A stretch of DNA of 26,977 bases, from assembly GCA_023268595.1 (NCBI GenBank), contig JALQUD010000002.1, forward strand, positions 1 to 26,977. The letters are read 5' to 3'. Position 1 is the stretch's first letter, and each line of letters begins with the position of its first letter. Shown here in pieces: positions 1 to 6,493 of the stretch. The position numbers and the translations under genes are program-made. The notes below the pieces were generated by a model that saw only the letters and a list, made by a program, of their open reading frames with translations, searched no databases and was not told where the DNA came from. Source of the stretch: Candidatus Saccharimonadia bacterium. Its GTDB lineage: Bacteria; Patescibacteriota; Saccharimonadia; Saccharimonadales; UBA4665.

Positions 1-21
1 TCGCCCTGATCGTGAAGCGAC

Positions 22-105
22 GGGCAAAATACAGTTGGCTTAGAGCACCGAGGTGCTATTTCTATTCATGCAGCTGAAGCTGCGACTCAACTGAGCTAAT
101 CGCCC
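22..105 (-). other. tRNA-like remnant (5' half of a tRNA)
   Basis: Read on the minus strand from 105, the sequence begins GGGCGATTAGCTCAGTTG, a textbook tRNA acceptor strand plus the start of a D arm. About 80 nt later TTTTGCCCG (30-22) could close a weak acceptor stem. Between them there is no normal anticodon arm and no standard T-loop. Instead there are two perfect small hairpins, GCAGC/GCTGC and AGCACC/GGTGCT. On the opposite strand 32-45 reads CAGTTGGCTTAGAGC, which looks like the rest of a D arm. It could be a degenerate or rearranged tRNA, or a duplicated 5' piece of a tRNA lying just outside the window (the first six bases are again GGGCGA on the minus strand). A functional tRNA is unlikely. 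Confidence 0.3.
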
Positions 106-288
106 GACCTGATTATCATACACGAGCGCGACCGAAGATACAAGACAATACGGATGCTCCGGGATTGCCAAATTGCTGCCGTATCTATACTATTGAGCGC
201 ACGGGCAACAGATGTAGAGCCACGCGACACCGGGACATGCGTCATGACGGCAGGCTGCCGGCTGGCAGCTGAACAGAATCGAGGACTG

Positions 289-486
289 ATGAAGACCAAG
301 ATCACTCCGGTGAATGGCCACCGGCACAACGGCAGGGCGGCACGTGACACGGTCATACTCATGCAGCGCGAGCTCGCAGCGGCCGTCGCGAAATTCGGGA
401 AACACCATGAGGAGGTGGCCGAGCTGATGCACAGCCAGGGTCGGATATACCGGGAATTTCCAATCGGCTACCGCACCATGGACTAA
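289..486 (+). CDS. possible small hypothetical protein (65 aa)
   Basis: The open frame extends upstream to 154, but the ATG at 289 has the only SD-like sequence (GAGGA at 281-285, close to the start). The predicted peptide has a basic N-terminus, then an amphipathic, probably helical stretch (from about residue 25, RELAAAVAKFGKHHEEVAEL), and ends FPIGYRTMD. A TATACT box at 186-191 could serve as its promoter, with TTGCCA at 165-170 at a short 15-nt spacing. I do not recognise a family. An antisense frame (190-510) is also open, so coding status is uncertain. Apart from this ORF and the tRNA-like piece, 1-587 shows nothing I can support. Confidence 0.35.
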   Translation: MKTKITPVNGHRHNGRAARDTVILMQRELAAAVAKFGKHHEEVAELMHSQGRIYREFPIGYRTMD

Positions 487-587
487 CGTCCAAGGCCGAC
501 ACCGGCCCACCTGCCATACCCCCCCATAGCCCGTGACGTTCGACAGTCATCGTCGTTCCCTACGCCGCATTGCGGACCGTCCCGGGA

Positions 588-624
588 ATAAAAACTGTCA
601 CTACCTTGTTAGATACTGACAGTT
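588..624 (-). terminator. Rho-independent terminator of tRNA-Leu(GAG)
   Basis: Read on the minus strand, AACTGTCA (624-617) pairs perfectly with TGACAGTT (600-593). The stem can continue past one mismatch, and it is followed by a T run at 594-590. It lies 17 nt past the CCA end of the tRNA. Confidence 0.75.
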
Positions 625-641
625 ATAACGATTGCTGATCA

Positions 642-728
642 TGGTGCGGACGAGAGGACTTGAACCTCCACAGCCTTGCGGCCACTACCACCTCAAAGTA
701 GCGCGTCTACCAATTCCGCCACGTCCGC
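642..728 (-). tRNA. tRNA-Leu, anticodon GAG
   Basis: An 87-nt class II tRNA with the acceptor stem GCGGACG/CGTCCGC, a D arm of GCG and CGC around GAATTGGTAGA, and an anticodon stem CTACT/GGTAG holding the loop TTGAGGT, so the anticodon is GAG (reads CUC/CUU). The long variable arm of leucine tRNAs is present, the T arm has the loop TTCAAGT, and CCA is encoded at 644-642. It has its own promoter (745-773) and terminator (588-624), so it is a single-gene transcript. Confidence 0.96.
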
Positions 729-744
729 AAGTGATTTCTCAATA

Positions 745-773
745 ATAATACGCTTTTACACGCGAAAACTCAA
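745..773 (-). promoter_or_regulatory. promoter of tRNA-Leu(GAG)
   Basis: On the minus strand TTGAGT (-35, 773-768) is followed by exactly 17 nt and TATTAT (-10, 750-745). It lies 16 nt upstream of the tRNA 5' end, giving the short leader normal for a tRNA gene. Confidence 0.7.
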
Positions 774-798
774 GGGGCGGCGAACCATCGATGAAGCG

Positions 799-1170
799 TC
801 AGTCCCGGCCCAGCAAGTGGTTGAAGCGCTGCTTCAAGCGGGCTTTGCGGCTTAATCGGGCACCATAGCGCTCAGCGAACGGTATCAGGCCGCGGAACGC
901 CACGAACACCCAGACGGTGTTGATGACGATTGACACATACGTCTGGTAATGCAGCGCGTAGACGATCATCAGCAACGGGCCGATGACGTTGTCCAGCTCG
1001 TACCAGAGCGACTTGTTGGTCCAGCGGCCGATACTGGTACGATAAAACCCGAACAGGATCAGCGTGGCGCCGATGGCGCCGATCGTGTTGAAAATATAGT
1101 CCGGGTTGTCATACAGAAAATGCTGGACGCTCGCGTAAACGGAAGTGACGGTGTTGATAGTCGGTTGCAT
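799..1170 (-). CDS. small membrane protein, CBU_0592-like
   Basis: The 123-residue protein has three hydrophobic segments: about 28-43 (NTIGAIGATLILFGFY), 60-73 (DNVIGPLLMIVYAL) and 78-96 (VSIVINTVWVFVAFRGL). The order of a glycine-rich first helix, then 'YELDNVIGPLLM', then a 'NTVWVFVAFRGL' third helix matches the CBU_0592-like family as I know it; its function is unknown. The C-terminus is strongly basic (RLSRKARLKQR), so it is probably cytoplasmic. The start lies 15 nt after the stop of the flavin oxidoreductase gene upstream, and the only SD-like sequence overlaps that stop codon. The two genes are probably one operon with coupled translation. A role near the oxidoreductase is only an inference. 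Confidence 0.8.
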   Translation of the reverse strand: MQPTINTVTSVYASVQHFLYDNPDYIFNTIGAIGATLILFGFYRTSIGRWTNKSLWYELDNVIGPLLMIVYALHYQTYVSIVINTVWVFVAFRGLIPFAERYGARLSRKARLKQRFNHLLGRD

Positions 1171-1185
1171 GCTCGTTCAGATACC

Positions 1186-2823
1186 TCAGGTGCGTGGCAG
1201 ATGGTCATGCAGGTTGCCAAGCGAATATTCCTGGCGCAGCATGGTCTTCAAGTCGTCGAGCGTCGTGTCGAATTTGACGCCCGGGTTAAGGATGTTATAA
1301 GGATCGAAGATCGATTTCACTTTCTGGAGTACTTCGTAAGCTTCCACGCCATACACCAGCGGCAGGTATGGCGCGCGCAGACGGCCATCGCCATGCTCAC
1401 CGGACGTCGTACCACCCAGCTTGATGACGAAGCGGTAATATTCATCCATCAGACGGAACAGCTTCTGGCGGTCGCCAAGCTGCGACAGGTCCAGGAACGG
1501 CTGGACGTGCAGGTTGCCATCACCGGCATGACCCCAGACAGCCACGTTCAGCTGGTATTTCTTGAACAGCTGGTAGATGCCCGTTACGTACACTTCCAGC
1601 TGGTCCGGCGGGACCACGCCATCCTCGATGACCGGTACGGCCCGCAGGTTGCCTTCGGCATGTGCCGACAACGTCGCCGAAGCATGGCGGATACGCCACA
1701 ACTTGGCCTGCTCAGCCGGCGTGGTCTCCTGCTGGAAGTCGTTGGCGTGCTTCTCAAAAATCTTAGCCACCTGCTTGGCAATCTTCTTGCCGGTCCGTGG
1801 ATGGCCGTTATCGAACTCCACCAGCAATACGACCTTTGGTAGCGGATGCGGTAGCAGGTCCTTGAGCTGGTTCGGACTCAACTGGTCCACCAAGCGTAGC
1901 AGCTGTTCGTCCACCATCTCGATGGCACTCGGCTTGTCGGGCATCTCACGCAGTTCGGAGATCGCTTTGGCGGCATCCTGCAGGCTGGTGAAGAATGCGG
2001 CATACAGGATAGTCTCAGGGTTTTCAGGTTCGGTCTGCATGGTGGCTTCAGTGACGATACCGAGCGTGCCCTGGCTACCGACGAACAATGGCGTCAGATC
2101 GAACGAACCATCCTTGCGGCGGATATCGCGCAGGTCATAACCGGCCGAATTCTTTGTCACCGGCCGAGGCATGGCGTCGATGACCGTAGCGTATTCTTCC
2201 AGCAGCGCGTCCATACCACGATAGACTTCACCCTCGAAGGTCGACAGGCCAAGCTTCTTATTGAGCTCCCGTTTGTTGATACGTCCGGTCTCGATGATCT
2301 CACCGTTAGCCAGCACCACACGCAACGTCTTGACGAAATTACGCGTATCGCCATACTTGATGGACTTCTCGCCACTAGCGTTGTTGCCGATAGCGCCACC
2401 GACCGTGGAATATTCGATGCTGGCCGGGTACGGCGGCAAGAAACGTCCATGGGTTTGCAATGTCTGCTGCAGCTTACCGTAGTTGATACCCGGCTCGACC
2501 GTGACGTTACCGGATTTATTATCAAATACCAACACCCGGTTCATGTGCGCCGGGAATATCAGCATCAGACCGGTTCCCAAGGCTGCACCGGCCTGGTCGG
2601 TACCGGCACCACGGGCGGTTATCGGTAGTACGCGGCCGCGTTCGGCCAACTGCCAGGCGAACCGGGCGGTCTTACGGACATCGTTCTCGCCACGTGGATA
2701 AACGATGACCGATGGCGCGACCTGGAGGACGCTGGCATCGGTCGCGAAGGCGCGCCGTACGGCAACCGAGCTGGTTACTTCGCCGTTCAGATGTTCTTGG
2801 AGGTATTGAGCGACTTTACTCAT
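1186..2823 (-). CDS. FAD-binding oxidoreductase, GlcD / D-lactate dehydrogenase type
   Basis: This 545-residue protein has the full two-domain layout of the PCMH-type FAD oxidases. The FAD domain spans about 30-215, with VIVYPRGENDVRKT near 40, TARGAGTDQAG near 70 and VGGAIGNNASGEKSIKYGD near 141-159. The FAD-oxidase C-terminal domain contains WGHAGDGNLHVQPF and then GGTTSGEHGDGR, which carry the conserved His/Glu residues, and ends with FDPYNILNPGVKF. The family oxidises 2-hydroxy acids such as D-lactate or glycolate and passes electrons to quinone or another carrier; the substrate cannot be read from sequence. The frame is open to 2925, but ATG 2823 has AAAGGA at a good distance. An extended -10 (TGCTATAAG, 2886-2878) lies about 50 nt upstream. 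No GlcE/GlcF partner is nearby, and the gene is followed at 15 nt by a small membrane protein. Confidence 0.93.
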   Translation of the reverse strand: MSKVAQYLQEHLNGEVTSSVAVRRAFATDASVLQVAPSVIVYPRGENDVRKTARFAWQLAERGRVLPITARGAGTDQAGAALGTGLMLIFPAHMNRVLVFDNKSGNVTVEPGINYGKLQQTLQTHGRFLPPYPASIEYSTVGGAIGNNASGEKSIKYGDTRNFVKTLRVVLANGEIIETGRINKRELNKKLGLSTFEGEVYRGMDALLEEYATVIDAMPRPVTKNSAGYDLRDIRRKDGSFDLTPLFVGSQGTLGIVTEATMQTEPENPETILYAAFFTSLQDAAKAISELREMPDKPSAIEMVDEQLLRLVDQLSPNQLKDLLPHPLPKVVLLVEFDNGHPRTGKKIAKQVAKIFEKHANDFQQETTPAEQAKLWRIRHASATLSAHAEGNLRAVPVIEDGVVPPDQLEVYVTGIYQLFKKYQLNVAVWGHAGDGNLHVQPFLDLSQLGDRQKLFRLMDEYYRFVIKLGGTTSGEHGDGRLRAPYLPLVYGVEAYEVLQKVKSIFDPYNILNPGVKFDTTLDDLKTMLRQEYSLGNLHDHLPRT

Positions 2824-2961
2824 GTATTCCTTTGTACCGCCCGCAGCGGACAGTCTTCCTATTTGTCGGTTTTTGGTCTTATAGCACTTATAATAGCATA
2901 AACGTCTTGAAAGCGGATGGCTCATATGTCCTTTTACCGCGCCAGCATTTCCCCGACCAAG

Positions 2962-3034
2962 AAAAAAGGGGCTCCTATGCGACGCATTGTCAGATGCGTG
3001 GAGAATCCCTTCTTCCTTGTAGCATGGCAGCCCC
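2962..3034 (-). terminator. branched terminator or small structured RNA
   Basis: Read on the minus strand, GGGGCT (3034-3029) pairs with AGCCCC (2973-2968), and an inner GCAT/ATGC helix (3025-3022 with 2980-2977) extends this arm. Inside sit two hairpins: GGA-GAA/TTC-TCC (3016-3000) and a perfect ACGCAT/ATGCGT (2999-2982). A run of six T follows at 2967-2962. It ends the transcript of the membrane protein gene at 3069-3626. The three-way shape is more complex than a normal terminator, so it could be the 3' end of a small RNA. I looked for SRP RNA motifs and did not find them. Confidence 0.6.
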
Positions 3035-3068
3035 TATGGGTCATCGGTTCGGTTCAGGTAGGACAGGG

Positions 3069-3626
3069 TCAGAAGGCATCTCCTTGGAGATAGCGCTTGA
3101 GGCGCACGATGAAAGCACTGAGTGCGTCAGGCGCACCATAACGCTGCCAACAATACCGGACAGGATAGGCGCACAACTTGATGCACAGATAGGCAGCGGA
3201 CACCACGGCGACAGCCGACAGCGACAGCATCAGGACCGCGATGTAGATGGCAAAGCCGAAGATCACGCCATCAATCCATCCGCCGACCAGCGAGAGCACG
3301 GCTGAGACGTAGCAAAAGACACCCGTCAGCACCAGGTAGCCTGACAAGACAGTATCGTCACCGTCATCTGCAGGTGCCCGGTCGACAAGCCAGACGCCAG
3401 CGTATATCAGCAGGAAGCTCACCAGCCAGTTCATGAGTACCGATTCGCGCGTGAGAGGCGGCAACACTGCCTCGATGACGGAGACCGAGTCACCTGAAGT
3501 CAGCATGATGGTCGGCGCCATCCAGTGCAGTAACTCGCTGGATAGGCCGGCAATCGCCAAGGCGCACAGCGAGACAAACAAAACCTGCCGCCGGGTAGCA
3601 CGGCTGTTCTTGCCTGAAAGCATCAT
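3069..3626 (-). CDS. hypothetical multi-pass membrane protein
   Basis: I do not recognise this 185-residue protein. It begins with a basic stretch (MMLSGKNSRATRRQ) followed by a hydrophobic helix (VLFVSLCALAIAGL, about 15-30). Another helix follows at about 64-82 (MNWLVSFLLIYAGVWLV), and then two to three closely spaced helices from about 94 to 150. The C-terminus is short and basic. The frame is open to 3686, but the ATG at 3626 has GGGAG seven nt upstream and is preferred. A CATAAT box lies about 80-90 nt upstream of this start. It is a single-gene unit, bounded by the tRNA-Leu(CAG) terminator upstream and the branched terminator downstream. Confidence 0.75.
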   Translation of the reverse strand: MMLSGKNSRATRRQVLFVSLCALAIAGLSSELLHWMAPTIMLTSGDSVSVIEAVLPPLTRESVLMNWLVSFLLIYAGVWLVDRAPADDGDDTVLSGYLVLTGVFCYVSAVLSLVGGWIDGVIFGFAIYIAVLMLSLSAVAVVSAAYLCIKLCAYPVRYCWQRYGAPDALSAFIVRLKRYLQGDAF

Positions 3627-3769
3627 GATGACGCTCCCTTCCACGAGAACCTGAGAACCGATTCGGACATGAATGTACACCAGCAAGACTGGAGTACGTT
3701 ATTATGACATACCTTTTGGTCGTATTCCATAGCCACGCCATCGCTATGCCGATACTCAAGGTGAAACAC

Positions 3770-3801
3770 GAAAAACACCTAGCATTACTATTGCTAGGTG
3801 T
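3770..3801 (-). terminator. Rho-independent terminator of tRNA-Leu(CAG)
   Basis: On the minus strand ACACCTAGCA (3801-3792) pairs perfectly over 10 bp with TGCTAGGTGT (3784-3775). The loop is 7 nt and the stem is followed by a T run. It begins 18 nt past the tRNA end. Confidence 0.9.
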
Positions 3802-3819
3802 CTTGTGATTTATGCCGAT

Positions 3820-3906
3820 TGGTGCGGATGAGAGGACTTGAACCTCCACGTTCTTGCGAACACTAGTACCTGAAACTAGCGCGTCTACCAATTCCGCCAC
3901 ATCCGC
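3820..3906 (-). tRNA. tRNA-Leu, anticodon CAG
   Basis: An 87-nt class II tRNA with the acceptor stem GCGGATG/CATCCGC, the D arm GCG and CGC around GAATTGGTAGA, and an anticodon stem CTAGT/ACTAG with the loop TTCAGGT, so the anticodon is CAG (reads CUG). It has a long variable arm (GTTCGCAAGAAC), T-loop TTCAAGT and encoded CCA. The acceptor, D and T arms are nearly the same as in tRNA-Leu(GAG) 3 kb away, so the two are close isoacceptor paralogues. Confidence 0.97.
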
Positions 3907-3929
3907 GTGGTCTTTGGATAACAGCGGTA

Positions 3930-3958
3930 ATTGTAGCGCATAATGCCCAAAAATCCAA
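3930..3958 (-). promoter_or_regulatory. promoter of tRNA-Leu(CAG)
   Basis: On the minus strand TTGGAT (3958-3953), a 17-nt spacer and TACAAT (3935-3930) lie 23 nt upstream of the tRNA. The -35 starts 3 nt past the stop codon of the peptide-binding protein gene. Confidence 0.65.
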
Positions 3959-3961
3959 GCC

Positions 3962-5755
3962 CTAACGCTGTCTGGTGCGCGGCTCCTGCCGGATCATCCA
4001 ATCTTCGACGTTATTGTAGCGGTCAGTGTCGGTCGTCAAGGTATGGTCACGCAGGTTGAAGACATCTCCCCGGGTAACATAGGTAAAGCGTGGCTGGTAC
4101 AGCCCAAGAGCCGGTGCATCATCACGCCAAGCTTCCAGGAACGATTTGTATTTAGCGGCGCGCAGGGCCGGATCGGAGCGGGTCCGGCCGTCCTCAAGCG
4201 CTGCGTCGGCGACTGGAGAACTATACTCGGACAAGTTCAACCGTGAAGCTGACCGCACGTCGGACTGGCTACTATGCCAGTAGACGAAGCCATCCGGATC
4301 GACGCCTAAGGATATACCATAGAGCAATGCGTCATAGCTGTGGTCGGAAACAGTCGCCCGCAGATCGGCGTCAGCCTGACGGTACACCTGCACGTCGGCA
4401 CCGATACGCTTCCACTGCCGCTGAAGATCCTCGGCGATACGGCGGTTCTCACGCCCGTCCTGACAATACAGCTTGAACGCCAGCTTCTGGCCATCCTTGG
4501 TACGTATGCCGTCCTGACCACGGACCCAGCCGGCACCGTCTAAGATCTGTTCGGCCTTCTGCGGCCCGAAACTGAGCTGCTGGATCGTTGGATCGTATCC
4601 GGGCGTACCGGATAGGATCGGTTCATGGACTGGCAGTATCGGCTGGCGCAGACCTTTGGTCAGGGCCGCCACATCGGCGCTGCCGACCAGTGCCTGCCTC
4701 ACCGCCTTGTCTTTCAATGGTCCTGCCGTCGTCTTCAGGAAAACCATGTTGGCCGCCGTCAACGGCATGATATTCGTCTTGACGCTCTCATCGCCACGCA
4801 GGGCCTCCGGCAGTTCCTGCAGTCCGGTCATGGCGTTGATCGTCCGATCCTCGAAAGCGGAGACCAGCCTCATCTCATCCGGAAACGTATGGAACACGAT
4901 GCTCGACAGCTTTGGTTCACCTTCGTGATAGTTCCTGAACGGCACCAGTTCGATCTCTTCCTGGCGGGTGCTCGGCGAATTACCCTTTACCTCGATAGCT
5001 TTGAAGCTGAACGGCCCGGAACCGATCGGCTCGGTGGTGTTGAACGGTGATGATCGGTAATTAGCCGGCTTGACCCCCTCGAACGCATGTTCGGGAATAA
5101 TTCCGGTGGTCAGGGACTGCGGGAATGAGCTGAGCGGGTTAGGCAGCTTGAATATCACCGTCTTATCGCCTTTCGCGGTGACGGCTACGTTCTGCCAGCT
5201 AGCCGTCAGCGGTGACTGGACGTCCGGATTCTGTATGCTCTTATACGTGAAGACTACGTCAGCGGCAGTCAGCGGCTTACCGTCGTGCCACTGCAAGTTA
5301 TCACGCAGTTGCACGGTATAGGTCGTACCGGTCTTGTCGACTTCGAACGATTTGGCGAGGTCACCGGTCAATCGGTTCTGCTCGTCGTAGCTGAAAAGGC
5401 CGGAGAACAACAGTTTGGAGACAGCATCGTTCACCTGGCCGGTGACATAAAGCGGATTGGCGTTCGTGTAACTGCCGATGATGCCTTCATGATAGATACC
5501 GCCAGGGGTTGGTTCGAGAGCCTGGTAATAGCCTGCCAAGGCCCGGGTCTGCGCCACGACACCGCCGACAAGCACCACGCAAAGCAGCAGCCACACGGCA
5601 ACGAAGCGGCGCACCGGCCACAACTTGCCGAAACGCCTGATTACATTGCGCTCAAACTGCTCTTCCGCGATTGCCACCAGATTGGTCCTGGAGCTCTTGC
5701 CAGTATGTTTACCCAGGATGCGCTTGGCGCGTTTCTGTGCGTCATTGCTCAGCAT
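3962..5755 (-). CDS. membrane-anchored oligopeptide-binding protein (SBP family 5)
   Basis: This 597-residue protein has a cytoplasmic N-terminal tail of about 50 residues rich in basic residues, one transmembrane helix (about 51-68, FVAVWLLLCVVLVGGVVAQ) and a complete extracytoplasmic solute-binding domain of family 5 (OppA/DppA type). Landmarks are GGIYHEGIIGSYTNANPLY, 'LRDNLQWHDGKPLTAADVVFTY', 'IGSGPFSFK' and 'AEQILDGAGW'. It should bind peptides outside the cell and hand them to an ABC permease. It has no lipobox; an uncleaved signal anchor replaces the usual lipid anchor. No permease or ATPase genes lie nearby. The only upstream SD (GGAGG, 5773-5769) is 13 nt from the ATG, but an in-frame stop rules out a start in between. 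It is preceded at 56 nt by secG. Confidence 0.92.
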   Translation of the reverse strand: MLSNDAQKRAKRILGKHTGKSSRTNLVAIAEEQFERNVIRRFGKLWPVRRFVAVWLLLCVVLVGGVVAQTRALAGYYQALEPTPGGIYHEGIIGSYTNANPLYVTGQVNDAVSKLLFSGLFSYDEQNRLTGDLAKSFEVDKTGTTYTVQLRDNLQWHDGKPLTAADVVFTYKSIQNPDVQSPLTASWQNVAVTAKGDKTVIFKLPNPLSSFPQSLTTGIIPEHAFEGVKPANYRSSPFNTTEPIGSGPFSFKAIEVKGNSPSTRQEEIELVPFRNYHEGEPKLSSIVFHTFPDEMRLVSAFEDRTINAMTGLQELPEALRGDESVKTNIMPLTAANMVFLKTTAGPLKDKAVRQALVGSADVAALTKGLRQPILPVHEPILSGTPGYDPTIQQLSFGPQKAEQILDGAGWVRGQDGIRTKDGQKLAFKLYCQDGRENRRIAEDLQRQWKRIGADVQVYRQADADLRATVSDHSYDALLYGISLGVDPDGFVYWHSSQSDVRSASRLNLSEYSSPVADAALEDGRTRSDPALRAAKYKSFLEAWRDDAPALGLYQPRFTYVTRGDVFNLRDHTLTTDTDRYNNVEDWMIRQEPRTRQR

Positions 5756-5811
5756 ACGCTACGATATGCCTCCGGTTACGGTTGGTATTCTTACGTCTTC
5801 TAGGCTTGCGC

Positions 5812-6024
5812 TTAAAGGATGACGCCCAGCAACAAGGAAACGCTGAAGATGATGGCCGTGATGATGGTCAGCTGGTAGATGGTCTTGTCGCTACCACGGC
5901 GCTCGGTGTTGATTTCACCGGAACTGCCCAGGCCGGCACCAAGGCTGGCGCCACGGGTCTGGACCAGGATCAGGATGGTCAGGATAACGACCGATATGAT
6001 GGTCACGTAATTGTAGATGGTCAT
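5812..6024 (-). CDS. secG: SecG, preprotein translocase subunit
   Basis: The 70-residue protein has the SecG pattern: an N-terminal helix (MTIYNYVTIISVVILTILILVQ), a loop with 'GASLGAGLGSSGEINTERRG', and a second helix (TIYQLTIITAIIFSVSLLLGVIL). SecG sits beside SecYE in the membrane and helps SecA-driven protein export. The length is typical for this family. AAGGAG lies 10 nt before the ATG. It lies between a holin-4-type membrane protein gene and the peptide-binding protein gene, all on the minus strand with gaps of about 60 nt. Confidence 0.93.
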   Translation of the reverse strand: MTIYNYVTIISVVILTILILVQTRGASLGAGLGSSGEINTERRGSDKTIYQLTIITAIIFSVSLLLGVIL

Positions 6025-6085
6025 GATGTAAGTTCTCCTTGGAAGTCCTGGGTGCGCTTCAAAACGCCACGGCTCTGCCGCGCCC

Positions 6086-6454
6086 CTACGCTTCCCGTTT
6101 CTCTAGTATAGCCGACACCAGGTAATTTACCAGGCCGATGATGATACCGGTCCCCATGGCCGCCCAGAAACTGGATATCTGAAGCGATGGATATAGTTTG
6201 GTAACCAGGAAGACGGTGAAGCCGTTGACCACGACCATAAACAGCCCCAGACTCAGTAGGATAGCGGGCAAGCTCAGGATGACCAGCAATGGCCTGAGCA
6301 CGACGTTAATGACCGCCAACACCAAGCCGGCGATGACGACCACCGCCAGGTCACCGTCGTAATTGACCCGTCCGGCAAGCAGCCCGGCAGCGATCCACAA
6401 ACCAAGAGAACTCACGAACCAGCGCAGAATGAAGCGCGCGATAGGATTTTTCAT
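6086..6454 (-). CDS. phage holin family 4-type membrane protein (YvlD-like)
   Basis: This is a 122-residue, four-helix membrane protein. The signature of the family (Phage_holin_4_2) is visible: 'AVINVVLRPLLVILSLPAILLSLGLF' at about 47-72, then 'VVVNGFTVFLVTKL' and a last helix 'GIIIGLVNYLVSAIL'. Despite the name these are common chromosomal proteins of unknown function, and nothing here suggests a prophage. No SD precedes the ATG. An extended -10 box (TGGTATAAT) ends 7 nt upstream, so the mRNA probably starts at or next to the start codon. It follows the aminopeptidase gene at 39 nt. Confidence 0.88.
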   Translation of the reverse strand: MKNPIARFILRWFVSSLGLWIAAGLLAGRVNYDGDLAVVVIAGLVLAVINVVLRPLLVILSLPAILLSLGLFMVVVNGFTVFLVTKLYPSLQISSFWAAMGTGIIIGLVNYLVSAILEKREA

Positions 6455-6461
6455 TAGGCTG

Positions 6462-6470
6462 ATTATACCA
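6462..6470 (-). promoter_or_regulatory. extended -10 promoter for a leaderless mRNA
   Basis: On the minus strand TGG plus TATAAT forms an extended -10. Only 7 nt separate it from the start codon of the holin-type gene, which leaves no room for an SD. No good -35 is visible. Confidence 0.65.
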
Positions 6471-6493
6471 CGTGCACCATGGACGCGTGTAGG

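Noticed and set aside
190..510. 106-aa minus-strand ORF opposite the small plus-strand ORF
   Set aside because: No SD and an unlikely composition; the plus-strand frame has at least an SD-like sequence, though both are doubtful.
949..1842. 297-aa plus-strand ORF
   Set aside because: It is antisense to the flavin oxidoreductase, whose motifs are complete, and its own sequence resembles no protein.
2962..3090. 4.5S/SRP RNA
   Set aside because: A GGGGCT-type closing stem looked similar, but the conserved GGTCAGG...GGAAGGAAGCAGCC tip is not there on either strand.
3490..3900. 136-aa minus-strand ORF starting MAELVDALVSGTSVRKN
   Set aside because: Its N-terminus is the translated tRNA-Leu(CAG); this is a well-known false gene. 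The rest overlaps the terminator and the membrane protein gene out of frame.
6086..6454. Prophage suggested by the holin-type protein
   Set aside because: The family is common on bacterial chromosomes, and no phage structural, integrase or lysis gene is in the window.
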